Assembly: GCA_963758335.1 (NCBI GenBank)
Contig: CAVWVF010000004.1
Location: forward strand, 1,674,001 to 1,738,000
DNA: 64,000 bases
DNA from: Roseiarcus sp963758335
GTDB taxonomy: Bacteria > Pseudomonadota > Alphaproteobacteria > Rhizobiales > Beijerinckiaceae
Direction of reading: 5' to 3'
The notes beneath the pieces are model-generated. The model was not told the DNA's origin. It searched no databases and saw nothing but the letters and a program-made list of their open reading frames with translations. The translations under genes and the position numbers were made by a program. Below, in pieces: positions 35,202 to 44,201 of this stretch (position 1 is the stretch's first letter; each line of letters opens with the position of its first letter).

Positions 35202-36833
35202 ATGCCGCCAGACGCAAGATCGCTCCGCGCCGTCCGCCATGACGCGCTCGCCCTCGCGTTCGGCGTCCTCGCGCTCCTCGCCTGCCTGCTTCTCTCCCGC
35301 GCTGCCCGCGCCGACGCCCTCGACGACACGATGGCGAAATTTCTCGACGACAAGTTTCCCCAGACGGAGAAGGCGATCGGCGAACTCGCCGCCGAAGCGC
35401 CGCCGCAGGCCGCCGCCATCCTGGACGCGCTCGGCGACAACCGTCTCCTGTTCGACAAGGCCGATCGCCTCGTCGCCTATAAGACGGCGGCCGGCGCGAT
35501 CCTTGACGCCAAGACCGGCCAAGCGATCGCCAACCCCGCCGCCTTCAAGAAAGTGCGTGTCAACAATGCGATCCGCCGCGCCATCGAAGGCTCGCTGGGC
35601 TCGCTGACGCTCGCCAACCCCGACCCTGAGAAGCGCATCGCCGCGGCCGAGGATGTGTTCAGGACCCGCGACGTCAAGGCGCTGCCGGCGCTTCGGGCGC
35701 AACTCGCGAAGGAGAGCAATCCGCGCGTCGCCGACGCTCTGAGGATCGCCGAGGCGGCGATCGTTGCGGTGAGCGACAACGCGTCGTCGCCGGACCGCCT
35801 CGCCGCAATCGACATCCTGAAGGCGCGCGGCGACCAGGACTCGCAGAGCCTGATCGATCAACTCTTGCAGAAGGCGAGCGACCCAGCGGTCAAGAGCGCG
35901 GCCGAGTCCGCCTTGTCCTCCGTCCACACGCGCCTCGCGATGTGGGGCGCGGCGCAGGATCTGTGGTACGGGGTCTCGGCCTCGTCGGTTCTCCTGCTGG
36001 CGGCGATCGGTCTCGCCATCACCTTCGGCGTCATGGGCGTCATCAACATGGCGCATGGCGAAATGGTGATGCTCGGCGCCTATGCGACCTATGTGGTGCA
36101 GCTCGTATTGCCGCCCTCGCTGCAGAACTGGTCGCTCGCATTCGCCATCCCTCTCGCCTTCCTCGTCGCGGCGATCGTCGGCGTCGCGATCGAGCGCCTG
36201 ATCATCCGCTATCTCTACACCCGCCCGCTCGAGACCCTGCTTGCGACCTGGGGCGTCTCGCTCATCCTGCAGCAGTTGGTGCGCAGTCTGTTCGGCGCCA
36301 ACAATCGGCTGGTCAGCAATCCGCCCTTTATGTCGGGGGCCTTCCATCTCGGCGGACTCGAGATCACGACCAACCGCCTCTGGATCATCGTGCTCGCGAT
36401 CGTCGTGTTCGTCGCACTGCAGCTCGTGCTGCGCGCCACGCCCTTCGGCCTGCAAATGCGGGCGGTGACGCAGAACCGCCGCATGGCCGCGGCGATGGGC
36501 ATTTCGACCGCCGGCATCGACATGCTCGCCTTCGCGCTCGGTTCGGGCGTCGCAGGCGTCGCCGGCGTCGCCTTGTCGCAGATCGACAATGTCTCGCCCA
36601 ACCTCGGCCAGGGCTACATCATCGACAGCTTCATGGTCGTCGTATTCGGCGGCGTCGGGAACCTTTGGGGCGCCGCGCTCGGCGCGCTGACGCTCGGGAT
36701 CGCCAACAAGATTCTCGAACCGGTGATCGGCGCCGTCCAGGGCCAGATTGTGCTCCTGATCGTCATCATCCTCTTCATTCAGAAACGGCCGCGCGGACTG
36801 TTCGCGCTCAAGGGCCGCGCGGTGGAAGCATGA
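35202..36833 (+). CDS. urtB: Urea ABC transporter permease UrtB
   Basis: A 543-residue permease of the LivH class. It has the long N-terminal extension typical of UrtB: a signal-like helix (ALAFGVLALLACLLLS), then a helical HEAT-like periplasmic domain to about residue 245. About eight membrane segments follow (ITFGVMGVINMAHGEMVMLGAY; LVSNPPFMSGAF; GSGVAGVAGVALSQIDNVSP; VFGGVGNLWGAALGA). The start at ATG 35202 excludes an upstream extension through the repeat element. Its stop overlaps the urtC start (ATGA). Confidence 0.93.
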   Translation: MPPDARSLRAVRHDALALAFGVLALLACLLLSRAARADALDDTMAKFLDDKFPQTEKAIGELAAEAPPQAAAILDALGDNRLLFDKADRLVAYKTAAGAILDAKTGQAIANPAAFKKVRVNNAIRRAIEGSLGSLTLANPDPEKRIAAAEDVFRTRDVKALPALRAQLAKESNPRVADALRIAEAAIVAVSDNASSPDRLAAIDILKARGDQDSQSLIDQLLQKASDPAVKSAAESALSSVHTRLAMWGAAQDLWYGVSASSVLLLAAIGLAITFGVMGVINMAHGEMVMLGAYATYVVQLVLPPSLQNWSLAFAIPLAFLVAAIVGVAIERLIIRYLYTRPLETLLATWGVSLILQQLVRSLFGANNRLVSNPPFMSGAFHLGGLEITTNRLWIIVLAIVVFVALQLVLRATPFGLQMRAVTQNRRMAAAMGISTAGIDMLAFALGSGVAGVAGVALSQIDNVSPNLGQGYIIDSFMVVVFGGVGNLWGAALGALTLGIANKILEPVIGAVQGQIVLLIVIILFIQKRPRGLFALKGRAVEA

Positions 36834-37954
36834 GCGCGCGACTCGACCGTCTCGGCCTCGTCTTCGTCACTCTCCTGGCGCTGGCGGCGATCCTGGTGCC
36901 CCTCCTGTCTCTGGCGACGCCGGCCGATTCGCCTTTCAACATCCCACCCTATCTGGTGCAGCTGTTCGGCAAGTATCTCTGCTACGCCATCCTCGCCGTC
37001 GCGCTCGACCTCGTCTGGGGCTATTGCGGCATCCTGTCGCTCGGCCACGGCGCGTTCTTCGCCCTCGGCGGCTACGCGATGGGCATGTATCTGATGCGCC
37101 AGATCGGCGCGCGCGGCGTCTACGCCAACCCGATCCTGCCCGACTTCATGGTGTTTTTGAACTGGAAGGAGCTGCCCATCGCCTGGTGGGGATTCAACTG
37201 GTTTGCCTACGCCATGCTGATGGTCGCGCTCGTTCCGGGCCTGCTGGCGCTCGCCTTCGGCTGGTTCGCCTTCCGCTCGCGGGTGACCGGCGTCTACCTG
37301 TCGATCATCACCCAGGCGATGACCTTCGCGCTCTTCAAGGAGTTCTTCCGCAACGATTTCGGCTTCGGCGGCAACAACGGCCTGACCGACTTCAAGGACC
37401 TCCTCGGCTTCTCGCTGCAGTCGGCCTCGACCAAGGCCGCCTTGTTCTCGGCGAGCGCGATCGCCCTCATCGTCGCCTATTGGGTCGCCCGCGCGATCAT
37501 CGGCTCGAAATACGGCAAGGCGCTGATCGCGGTGCGCGACGCCGAGAGCCGCATGCGCTTCCTCGGCTACCGGGTCGAGAATTTCAAGCTCTTCGCCTTC
37601 GTCGTCTCGGCGGTGATGGCGGGCGTCGCCGGCGCGCTCTATGTGCCGCAGGTCGGCATCATCAACCCGAGCGAATTCGCGCCCTCCAATTCGATCGAGG
37701 CGGCGATCTGGGTCGCGGTCGGCGGACGGGCGACGCTATTCGGCGCGGCGATCGGCGCGATCGCGGTCAATTTCGCCAAGACCTATTTCACCGGCGCCTT
37801 CCCAGAATACTGGCTCTACGGCCTTGGCCTCATGTTCGTCCTCGTGACCCTGTTCCTGCCCAAGGGCCTGCTCGGCCTCGCGCTGACCACCCGCGAGAAC
37901 GCGCCTCGCGTCGAGGCGCCCGCCATCGCCGTCGAGGAGGGGGCCGACCCATGA
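36830..37954 (+). CDS. urtC: Urea ABC transporter permease UrtC
   Basis: A 374-residue LivM-class permease, the partner of UrtB. The membrane segments include LCYAILAVALDLVWGYCGIL with SLGHGAFFALGGYAMGMY, and SAVMAGVAGALYVPQVG. The loop FGFGGNNGLTDFKDLLGF is typical of the family. The start overlaps the urtB stop, and its own stop overlaps the urtD ATG, so the three are translationally coupled. Confidence 0.94.
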   Translation: MSARLDRLGLVFVTLLALAAILVPLLSLATPADSPFNIPPYLVQLFGKYLCYAILAVALDLVWGYCGILSLGHGAFFALGGYAMGMYLMRQIGARGVYANPILPDFMVFLNWKELPIAWWGFNWFAYAMLMVALVPGLLALAFGWFAFRSRVTGVYLSIITQAMTFALFKEFFRNDFGFGGNNGLTDFKDLLGFSLQSASTKAALFSASAIALIVAYWVARAIIGSKYGKALIAVRDAESRMRFLGYRVENFKLFAFVVSAVMAGVAGALYVPQVGIINPSEFAPSNSIEAAIWVAVGGRATLFGAAIGAIAVNFAKTYFTGAFPEYWLYGLGLMFVLVTLFLPKGLLGLALTTRENAPRVEAPAIAVEEGADP

Positions 37955-38715
37955 TCGCAGCCGACGATCCGGCCCTCACCTCGTCGCTGCTCTATCTCGA
38001 CGGGATCAGCGTCTCCTTCGACGGCTACAAGGCTCTGCGCGGCCTGTCGCTGGTGCTCGCGCCGGGCGAAATGCGCGCCATCATCGGCCCCAACGGCGCC
38101 GGCAAGACGACGATGATGGACGTCATCACCGGCAAGACGCGTCCCGACGAGGGCGATGTCCTGTTCGACGGCCGGCACGATCTCACCAGGCTCGACGAGG
38201 CGGAGATCGCCTCGCTCGGCATCGGCCGCAAGTTCCAGAAGCCGACCGTCTTCGAGAACCACACGGTCGAGGACAATCTCCTCCTCGCGACCAAGGCGCC
38301 GCGAGGCGTGCTCGCGACGTTGTTCGGCCGCGACGACAGGGCGGTGCGCGAGACGATCGACGAGATTCTCGCCACCACCCGCCTCGGCGACCAGCGCGCC
38401 CGCGTCGCGGGGTCGCTGTCGCACGGGCAGAAGCAGTGGCTCGAGATCGGCATGCTGCTCGCGCAGGACCCGAAGCTTCTCCTGGTCGACGAGCCGGTCG
38501 CCGGCATGACCGACGCAGAGACGGCGGCGACCGCCGAGCTCTTGCGGGCGATCGAGCGGGATCACTCGGTCGTCGTGGTCGAGCACGATATGGCGTTCGT
38601 GCGCGAGCTCGGGGTGAAGGTGACGGTCCTGCACGAGGGCTCGGTGCTGGCCGACGGCTCGCTCGACAGGGTGAGCGCCGATCCGCGCGTCATCGAAGTC
38701 TATCTCGGCCGGTAG
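37951..38715 (+). CDS. urtD: Urea ABC transporter ATP-binding protein UrtD
   Basis: A 254-residue ATPase of the LivG class. It has Walker A GPNGAGKTTMMDVITG, Q-loop region GRKFQKPTVFEN, the signature SLSHGQKQWLEIGML, Walker B LLLVDEPVAGMTDAE and the switch histidine in VVVEHDMAFV. LSHGQ in place of LSGGQ is usual for UrtD. It overlaps urtC by 4 bases. A repeat element separates it from urtE. Confidence 0.94.
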   Translation: MIAADDPALTSSLLYLDGISVSFDGYKALRGLSLVLAPGEMRAIIGPNGAGKTTMMDVITGKTRPDEGDVLFDGRHDLTRLDEAEIASLGIGRKFQKPTVFENHTVEDNLLLATKAPRGVLATLFGRDDRAVRETIDEILATTRLGDQRARVAGSLSHGQKQWLEIGMLLAQDPKLLLVDEPVAGMTDAETAATAELLRAIERDHSVVVVEHDMAFVRELGVKVTVLHEGSVLADGSLDRVSADPRVIEVYLGR

Positions 38716-38763
38716 CCGAAGAGGATGAGGAAATGTGGCTGAGCGGGCGTCCCCTCACCCCGG

Positions 38764-38842
38764 CCCTCTCCCGCAAGCGGGAGAGGGGGCGCGACCCTTC
38801 TCCCGCTTGCGGGAGAAGGTGGCCCGAAGGGCCGGATGAGGG
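38764..38842. repeat. Twin-hairpin intergenic repeat, copy 2
   Basis: Same element as 35092-35170: CCCTCTCCCGCAAGCGGGAG, then CTTCTCCCGCTTGCGGGAGA, then GGCCCGAAGGGCCGGATGAG. It lies between urtD and urtE in the same orientation as copy 1. Confidence 0.8.
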
Positions 38843-38893
38843 CCCGCGCGCCTCTTGGTTTGATCCCTCAAGAGTTGTTATCCCAGGCGTCCC

Positions 38894-39589
38894 ATGCTGA
38901 GCGTCGAACGCATCGATCTCTTCTACGGCGCGGCGCAGGCCTTGCGCGCGGTGTCGCTGAAGGCGGAGACCGGACGGATTCTGACCGTGCTCGGACGCAA
39001 CGGCGTCGGAAAGTCGTCGCTGCTGCGCGCCATCGTCGGTCAGCACATGACGGCCTCCGGCTCGATCAGCTGGAACGACCAGGACATGACGCGGCTGCCG
39101 AGCCATCTGCGCGCCAGGGCCGGCTTCGGCTACGTGCCGCAGGGCCGCGAGATTTTCCCGCTCCTCACCGTGCGCGAGAACCTGATGACCGGCTTCGCTG
39201 GCCTGCCGCGGGCCGAGCGCGCCCTCGACGACGAGCTCTTCTCGCTCTTCCCGGTGCTCGGCGACATGCTCGGGCGGCGCGGCGGGGATCTCTCCGGCGG
39301 CCAGCAGCAGCAGCTCGCCATCGCCCGCGCGCTGGTGATGAAGCCAAAACTCCTCATCCTCGACGAGCCGACCGAGGGCATCCAGCCTTCCATTATCAAG
39401 GACATCGGCCGCGCGCTCGTCCATCTGCGCCAGAGGGGCGGGATGGCGATCCTGGTGGTCGAGCAATATTTCGAATGGGCGCGCGACATCGCCGACGACT
39501 ATGCGGTGATGGACCGCGGCGCGATCGTGCTGTCAGGAACGCGGGCGGAGATGGACGAGGCGCAGGTGCGCGGCCGGATGACGGTGTGA
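38894..39589 (+). CDS. urtE: Urea ABC transporter ATP-binding protein UrtE
   Basis: A 231-residue LivF-class ATPase. It has Walker A GRNGVGKSSLLRAIVG, the FGYVPQGREIFP Q-loop, the signature DLSGGQQQQLAIARAL, Walker B LLILDEPTEGIQPSI and the switch histidine replaced by Gln in LVVEQYFEWA, as is usual for UrtE/LivF. It is the last gene of the transporter. Urease genes often follow, but here a gene scrap and an IS91 element follow instead. Confidence 0.94.
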   Translation: MLSVERIDLFYGAAQALRAVSLKAETGRILTVLGRNGVGKSSLLRAIVGQHMTASGSISWNDQDMTRLPSHLRARAGFGYVPQGREIFPLLTVRENLMTGFAGLPRAERALDDELFSLFPVLGDMLGRRGGDLSGGQQQQLAIARALVMKPKLLILDEPTEGIQPSIIKDIGRALVHLRQRGGMAILVVEQYFEWARDIADDYAVMDRGAIVLSGTRAEMDEAQVRGRMTV

Positions 39590-39649
39590 GGGCGGGAAGC
39601 CGCGGGCGGCGCGCGGCGCCAGTCGCCGCCCGATCCCGACCAATCCGCG

Positions 39650-39931
39650 CTACAGCAAGAACCGGTAGGCGCCGTAGAGCAATGCCAGCGCACCGGCGGC
39701 GTAGGCCGCCACCGTCACGTACATGCCCGTGATGACGTTGCCGACCGTCTTCTTGAACTCCGCCCTCACATCGGGGAAGTCGCCCGCGGGCTGTGGAACA
39801 CCCAGGAACGCGCAGAGCGGCGCCCAGCCCTGATCGACGCTGAAGATCAAGAGCTTGTCCGCCGGAACAGTCGCCTTGACCTCGTCGATATGCGCCTTGT
39901 AGCGGGCGATCGCCTTGGCCTTGTCGGACAT
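39650..39931 (-). pseudogene. C-terminal scrap of a sulfotransferase-family gene
   Basis: The 93 codons read RYKAHIDEVKATVPADKLLI, then DQGWAPLCAFLGVPQPAGDF, and end in a hydrophobic helix (MYVTVAAYAAGALALLYGAY). This resembles the C-terminus of P-loop sulfotransferases with a terminal anchor, whose N-terminal PAPS-binding part is absent. The upstream side is occupied by the IS91 element, which probably removed the rest. A short stand-alone protein cannot be excluded. Confidence 0.5.
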
Positions 39932-40107
39932 GGTTCCCTGCAGCGACCTTTGATAGACCAGTTTGTGGCAGGGGACTAAACCGCTCGCGCGGTAGGGGCG
40001 GCCCGGTCCGGGCTGGAGGACGGCGAGAGCTGAAGGACAACGCGAGGTCTCGGGCCTGTCTCAGGATCGTGGGGTTCACAACCCCATGCGAGACAGGAGG
40101 TTTCGCG

Positions 40108-40986
40108 ATGCCCGACAAGCCCATCAGCCCAGTGCGCCAGCGCATGATCGACGATATGACGGCGCGCCGGTTCACCGAAGACACCCAGAGGGACTACGTT
40201 CGGGCCGTGAGGAACTTCACGGCTTTCCTCGGCCGGTCGCCCGATAAGGCGTCGGCCGAGGACCTTCGCCGATATCAATTGCATCTGGCCAAGCAGCATA
40301 TCGGCCCGGCGAGCATCAACTCGGCCTGCACGGCGCTGCGGTTCTTCTTCAAGATCACGCTCGAAAAGCCCGACCTCGTCCGGCATCTGGCGCCGGTGCA
40401 GCAGCCGCGCAAGGCGCCGGTCGTGCTGAGCCAAGACGAGGTGGCGCGCCTCATCGAAGCCGCCCCCAGCCTGAAGTACAAAGCCGCGCTCAGCGTCGCC
40501 TACGGTGCGGGACTGCGGGTGTCCGAGGTCGCGCACCTGAAGGTGCCCGACATCGACAGTCAGCGCATGACGCTGCGGGTGGAGCGAGGCAAGGGACAGC
40601 GAGAGCGATATGTGATGCTCTCGCCGCAACTGCTCGAGCTCTTGCGCCAATGGTGGCATGCGGCGCGACCGCCGGTCTGGCTCTTTCCCGGCCAGAACCC
40701 GATCAATCCTGTGACTGAGCGTCAGATCAACCGCGCCATGCAGGCCGCGGCGAAGGCGGCGGGCATCTCCAAGCGCGTGTCGCCCCATACCTTGCGGCAC
40801 AGCTTCGCGACGCATCTGCTCGAGCAGAACGTCGATATTCGCGTGATCCAGGTGTTGCTCGGACACGCCAAGCTCGAGACGACGGCGCTCCACACCCGCG
40901 TCGCCGTCAGCACCATCCGCGACGTCGAAAGCCCGCTGGAGCGGCTCGGCCTCAACCTAATAGCGGGACGATCGCCTCCCGCCTGA
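40108..40986 (+). CDS. IS91-associated tyrosine recombinase with catalytic Tyr replaced
   Basis: A 292-residue site-specific recombinase of the type that precedes IS91 transposases. It has a SAM-like N-terminal DNA-binding domain, then the catalytic domain with Arg in GAGLRVSEVAHLKV, the HTLRHSFATHLLEQ H-x-x-R box and LGHAKLETT. The nucleophile position, normally Tyr in ALYTRV, reads ALHTRV: His262, codon CAC at 40891. One T-to-C change would explain it, so strand cleavage should be lost. The start ATG 40108 follows ACAGGAGG. It ends 9 bases before the transposase. Confidence 0.85.
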   Translation: MPDKPISPVRQRMIDDMTARRFTEDTQRDYVRAVRNFTAFLGRSPDKASAEDLRRYQLHLAKQHIGPASINSACTALRFFFKITLEKPDLVRHLAPVQQPRKAPVVLSQDEVARLIEAAPSLKYKAALSVAYGAGLRVSEVAHLKVPDIDSQRMTLRVERGKGQRERYVMLSPQLLELLRQWWHAARPPVWLFPGQNPINPVTERQINRAMQAAAKAAGISKRVSPHTLRHSFATHLLEQNVDIRVIQVLLGHAKLETTALHTRVAVSTIRDVESPLERLGLNLIAGRSPPA

Positions 40987-40995
40987 TCACGCCGC

Positions 40996-42246
40996 GTGGC
41001 GCGGCCCCCAGGTCACAGCCCGGGGGTCGCCGACGTCTTTCGCGCCCATGGGGCGGCATGGCGCAAGGCCAACGCCGGTCACGTCAGCCTCGCCCGGTTG
41101 AAGGTGATGTCGGCGATCGAGACCTGCCGGACCTCGGCGCTCGGCGGCCATGTCGAGCGCTGCGAGGACTGCGCGCACACGCGCGTCGCCTACAATTCCT
41201 GCCGCAACCGGCATTGCCCGAAGTGTCAGGCTGCGGCGGCGCGGCAATGGCTCGCCGAGCGTGAGGCGGAACTCCTGCCGGTTCCCTACTATCACATCGT
41301 CTTCACCTTGCCGGCCGCGATCGGCGCGATCGCGTTCCAGAACAAGGCCGTCGTCTACGACCTCCTGTTCAGGACTGCCGCCGAGACCCTCATAGCCATC
41401 GCCGCCGATCCCAAGCATCTGGGCGCGCGCATCGGCCTCACCGCCGTCCTCCACACCTGGGGCTCGGCGATGACCCATCATCCGCACGTCCACGTCATCG
41501 TTCCCGGCGGCGGCCTGTCGCTGGACGGGTCGCGCTGGATCGCCTGCAGGCCCGGCTTCTTCGTGCCCGTGCGCGTGCTGTCGCGTCTCTTCCGCCGTCT
41601 CTTCCTCGAAGGGCTCGCGGCGCTCAACCAAGCCGGGCGCCTTGCCTTCTTCGGAGAACTCGCCCCGCTCGCCGAAAAGCGCGCCTTCGACGCCGTCCTT
41701 GCGCCACTACGCCGCTGCGAATGGGTGATCTACGCCAAGAGGCCGTTCGCCGGACCGCGAGCGGTTCTCGCCTATCTTTCGCGCTACACCCACCGCGTCG
41801 CCATTTCCAATTCACGTCTGATCCGGCTCGACGACAAGGGCGTCACCTTCAAATGGAAGGACTATCGCGCCCGCGGCAAGGCGCCTGGCAAAGCCTGGAT
41901 CAAGCCGATGACGCTCGACGCCGCCGAGTTCATCCGCAGGTTCCTCCTGCACGTGCTGCCGAGCGGCTTCCACCGCATCCGCCACTACGGCTTCTTCGCC
42001 AGCCCCGGACGCGCCGGCGCCATCCTCCGCCTGCGTGACCTCATCGCGGCATGCGACGGGACGGCTCAGTCCTCCCGCGACGTCGGCGCGGGCGACAAGG
42101 CGACCGACCCTGAACCTCCTACAACCCAGGCCTCGTCCAAGGTCTGTCCCTGCTGCGGCGGACGCATGCGCGTCGTCGAGACGTTCGCCCGCGGCGCCAA
42201 GCCCCGAAGCTTCACGGCCGAACCCGCCGGAATCAATTCGTCATGA
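40996..42246 (+). CDS. IS91-family HUH transposase
   Basis: A 416-residue rolling-circle transposase. The N-terminal zinc-binding region has CEDCAHTRVAYNSCRNRHCPKCQ. The HUH motif is HPHVHVIVPGGG, and the catalytic tyrosine region is YLSRYTHRVAISN. A C-terminal CPCCGGRMRVVE knuckle is present. The start appears to be GTG at 40996. It is paired with the recombinase upstream, the usual two-gene arrangement of one IS91 subgroup. The noncoding distal end of the element is split by an IS1595 insertion. Confidence 0.9.
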   Translation: MARPPGHSPGVADVFRAHGAAWRKANAGHVSLARLKVMSAIETCRTSALGGHVERCEDCAHTRVAYNSCRNRHCPKCQAAAARQWLAEREAELLPVPYYHIVFTLPAAIGAIAFQNKAVVYDLLFRTAAETLIAIAADPKHLGARIGLTAVLHTWGSAMTHHPHVHVIVPGGGLSLDGSRWIACRPGFFVPVRVLSRLFRRLFLEGLAALNQAGRLAFFGELAPLAEKRAFDAVLAPLRRCEWVIYAKRPFAGPRAVLAYLSRYTHRVAISNSRLIRLDDKGVTFKWKDYRARGKAPGKAWIKPMTLDAAEFIRRFLLHVLPSGFHRIRHYGFFASPGRAGAILRLRDLIAACDGTAQSSRDVGAGDKATDPEPPTTQASSKVCPCCGGRMRVVETFARGAKPRSFTAEPAGINSS

Positions 42247-42278
42247 CCGCCGCCCCGATCAACGCCCTCATAGACTAT

Positions 42279-43434
42279 TGCTCTTATTGTGTTTCGTGTT
42301 GATACGGTCCGAGTCCGGCAGCGGCGGCGATCCAGGGAGCCGGGCCGCCATCGGCGGGCATGGCTTCGAGGGTTCGGCGCCAACTCAGGTACGTGGGAAG
42401 GTTTTCGGTGGCGACGCCGTGGAAGCGTCGCATCCACTCTTTGAGGCGTCCGTGGTAGGCGTTGACGTTGTTTATATGGAACTGCGATTCTTCGGGCTTG
42501 GGGTTGCCGGGCGCGGGTAGGACATGGACTTTGAGCTTGGCCCGCTTGGCGAAAGCGGTGATGGCCGAGCCGCCGTCGCAGCAGAAATCGGTTGAAGGCG
42601 GAATTCGTTCGCCGAACGCTTCTTTTAGGCTGGCGGCGTCGAGGCGGGACAGGACGGCGTCGAACGTGGCGCCGCTGCGGTCGCGAGCCACGACGACGGG
42701 AATCTGCTCGGCCGAGAGGCCGCGCTTGGCGGCTTTGCCGCCGCGGCGGCGCGCGGGCCTGGCGAGGCCGCCCCGCCGACCCTTTAAGGACTCGAGTATG
42801 AATGTTTCATCGGCCTCGACGATGCCCGAAAGGCTCTTGGGTTTGTCGAGGTTGAGAGCGGCGAGAAACCGATGCCGCCATCGGAAGGCGGTGCTCGGGT
42901 GGATCTGGCAGCGGTCGGCCGCCTTGGCGAGGCTCTCCCCTTCGATCAGGGCTCGCGCCTGATCGAACCAGCGATCCTTGTTGTGCAGGCCGGCCACCGG
43001 AGTGCCGGTGAACGGATTGAAAGTCCTGCGGCATTCCACGCAGCGATAGCGCGGCAAACCTCTCGCCTCACCCCAGGGCCGGACATCGAGCGCGCCGCAG
43101 CGCGGACATCCCGTCCGCGAATAACGCTCCTTTGCGATTTCCCGGAAAATATCGCGCTCGCCCGATGCGGAAAGCGTCGCCGCAACCGCATCGCTGCGCT
43201 CCTCGGCCCTCTTCGCGTCCCCCGCCGCAGACCTCGGTTCGCAGATCTCGACGCCCTCCTCACAGGGATCGTCAGCTTCCGCGAGCGCGAGCTCGCGAAA
43301 CACGACACGGCGCTGCGCCGCACTCAACGACGACAGCGCGGCCAGCCATCCCGCGAAATCCGACGGCTTCATCTTCGCCCCCAAAATGCCCAGAGCCTTT
43401 ATCGCTCATGTCAACACACATTGCAATAAGAGCG
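42279..43434 (-). mobile_element. IS1595-family element inserted in IS91
   Basis: The element is bounded by inverted ends (GCTCTTATTG at the left; CAATAAGAGC at the right) with further partial pairing inward to GTTGA. It is flanked by an 8-bp direct repeat TAGACTAT (42271-42278 and 43435-43442), matching the 8-bp duplications of IS1595. It is 1156 bp long. Removing it rejoins the distal part of the IS91 element. Confidence 0.85.
42284..43384 (-). CDS. IS1595-family transposase (ISXO2-like)
   Basis: A 366-residue protein. The N-terminal zinc ribbon has CPRCGALDVRPWG and YRCVECRRTFNPFTGTP. A helix-turn-helix follows (LAKAADRCQIHPSTAFRWRH). Then comes the ISXO2 DDE domain with GIVEADETFILES, the second acidic box CCDGGSAI and HINNVNAYHGRLKEWMRRF near the end. 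The frame is intact, with well-preserved ends and target duplication, so this copy is a candidate for recent activity. Confidence 0.9.
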   Translation of the reverse strand: MGAKMKPSDFAGWLAALSSLSAAQRRVVFRELALAEADDPCEEGVEICEPRSAAGDAKRAEERSDAVAATLSASGERDIFREIAKERYSRTGCPRCGALDVRPWGEARGLPRYRCVECRRTFNPFTGTPVAGLHNKDRWFDQARALIEGESLAKAADRCQIHPSTAFRWRHRFLAALNLDKPKSLSGIVEADETFILESLKGRRGGLARPARRRGGKAAKRGLSAEQIPVVVARDRSGATFDAVLSRLDAASLKEAFGERIPPSTDFCCDGGSAITAFAKRAKLKVHVLPAPGNPKPEESQFHINNVNAYHGRLKEWMRRFHGVATENLPTYLSWRRTLEAMPADGGPAPWIAAAAGLGPYQHETQ

Positions 43435-43442
43435 TAGACTAT

Positions 43443-44084
43443 TGCTCGCCGACCAAATCTTGCGCCGGCCGGTCCCCCGTCGCGCCGAAGCCGATCGTCG
43501 CGGCAAATCTCGCCTCCCTCCGCGCCGCGGAACCGCCATCCGACGTTGACCCGCCAGTCCCGAACGCGATCGCCGCTCTCGCCCAACGCGAAAACACGCC
43601 GCCAAGACCACTCGCAGCCGACAAATCCCCATAGGCGGCGCCCCTCGCCCATAGCGCCTCTCCGACCCGCGGTTTCCTCCTTTGGAGGCTTTCGGACGCC
43701 GGCCCCTAGCCTGCATCCTGCATCTAAGCCCGCGGCAAGGCCGGCGTCCGAAACCCTTCACAGGAGCGGCCGTTCCTTCCTTCGGAAAAATAACTGAGTA
43801 TCGATACGGCGGTTGGATCCTGACCGGCGGCACGAGAACCAGTTTTGTCAACGTCTGATAAATTAACATACAGTCGCTCATTGTTATACGGCCGACGACG
43901 GGAGAGGCTTTCCACAGCCGGACCTGTTCAAGATCCAGAAATGGACTCTGGTGCCCCATTTCCGCGGCGCGCTATCCTGGAATTGCTCACAACAGCTGCC
44001 GCATTCAAATCGTCGCCACGGCGATGAACATGAAGTGGACGAGAGTTCCCTGCTGGTGGCCCAAGCCGCCGGGTCGCAAGAGGC
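43443..44084. other. Distal noncoding end of IS91 and flank
   Basis: No gene. The first part continues the IS91 element beyond the IS1595 insertion, to about the hairpin at 43690-43753. The remainder up to the istB scrap is AT-richer (43790-43900) and shows nothing recognisable. Confidence 0.4.
43690..43753. repeat. Hairpin at the IS91 end
   Basis: A perfect 15-base inverted repeat (TTTCGGACGCCGGCC at 43690-43704; complement at 43739-43753) with a 34-base loop. IS91 elements terminate rolling-circle transfer at subterminal hairpins, so this is a likely ter/ori end of the IS91 copy. Confidence 0.6.
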
Positions 44085-44190
44085 ATACTCAATCGGTGGC
44101 GGCCGACGTGGTCTGCATCTCGAGGAACGCATCGGCCATGGCGGCCATGCCGAGGCTGCGCAGGCGCTCGGCCAGAGGGTGGGTCAGCAT
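44085..44190 (-). pseudogene. istB: IS21 istB 5' scrap
   Basis: From the ATG at 44190 the frame reads MLTHPLAERLRSLGMAAMAD, then AFLEMQT, the typical IstB start. It is cut off after about 33 codons. It follows the istA remnant by 11 bases, the normal istA-istB spacing. Confidence 0.75.
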
Positions 44191-44201
44191 CGTCTCTCCT
44201 T

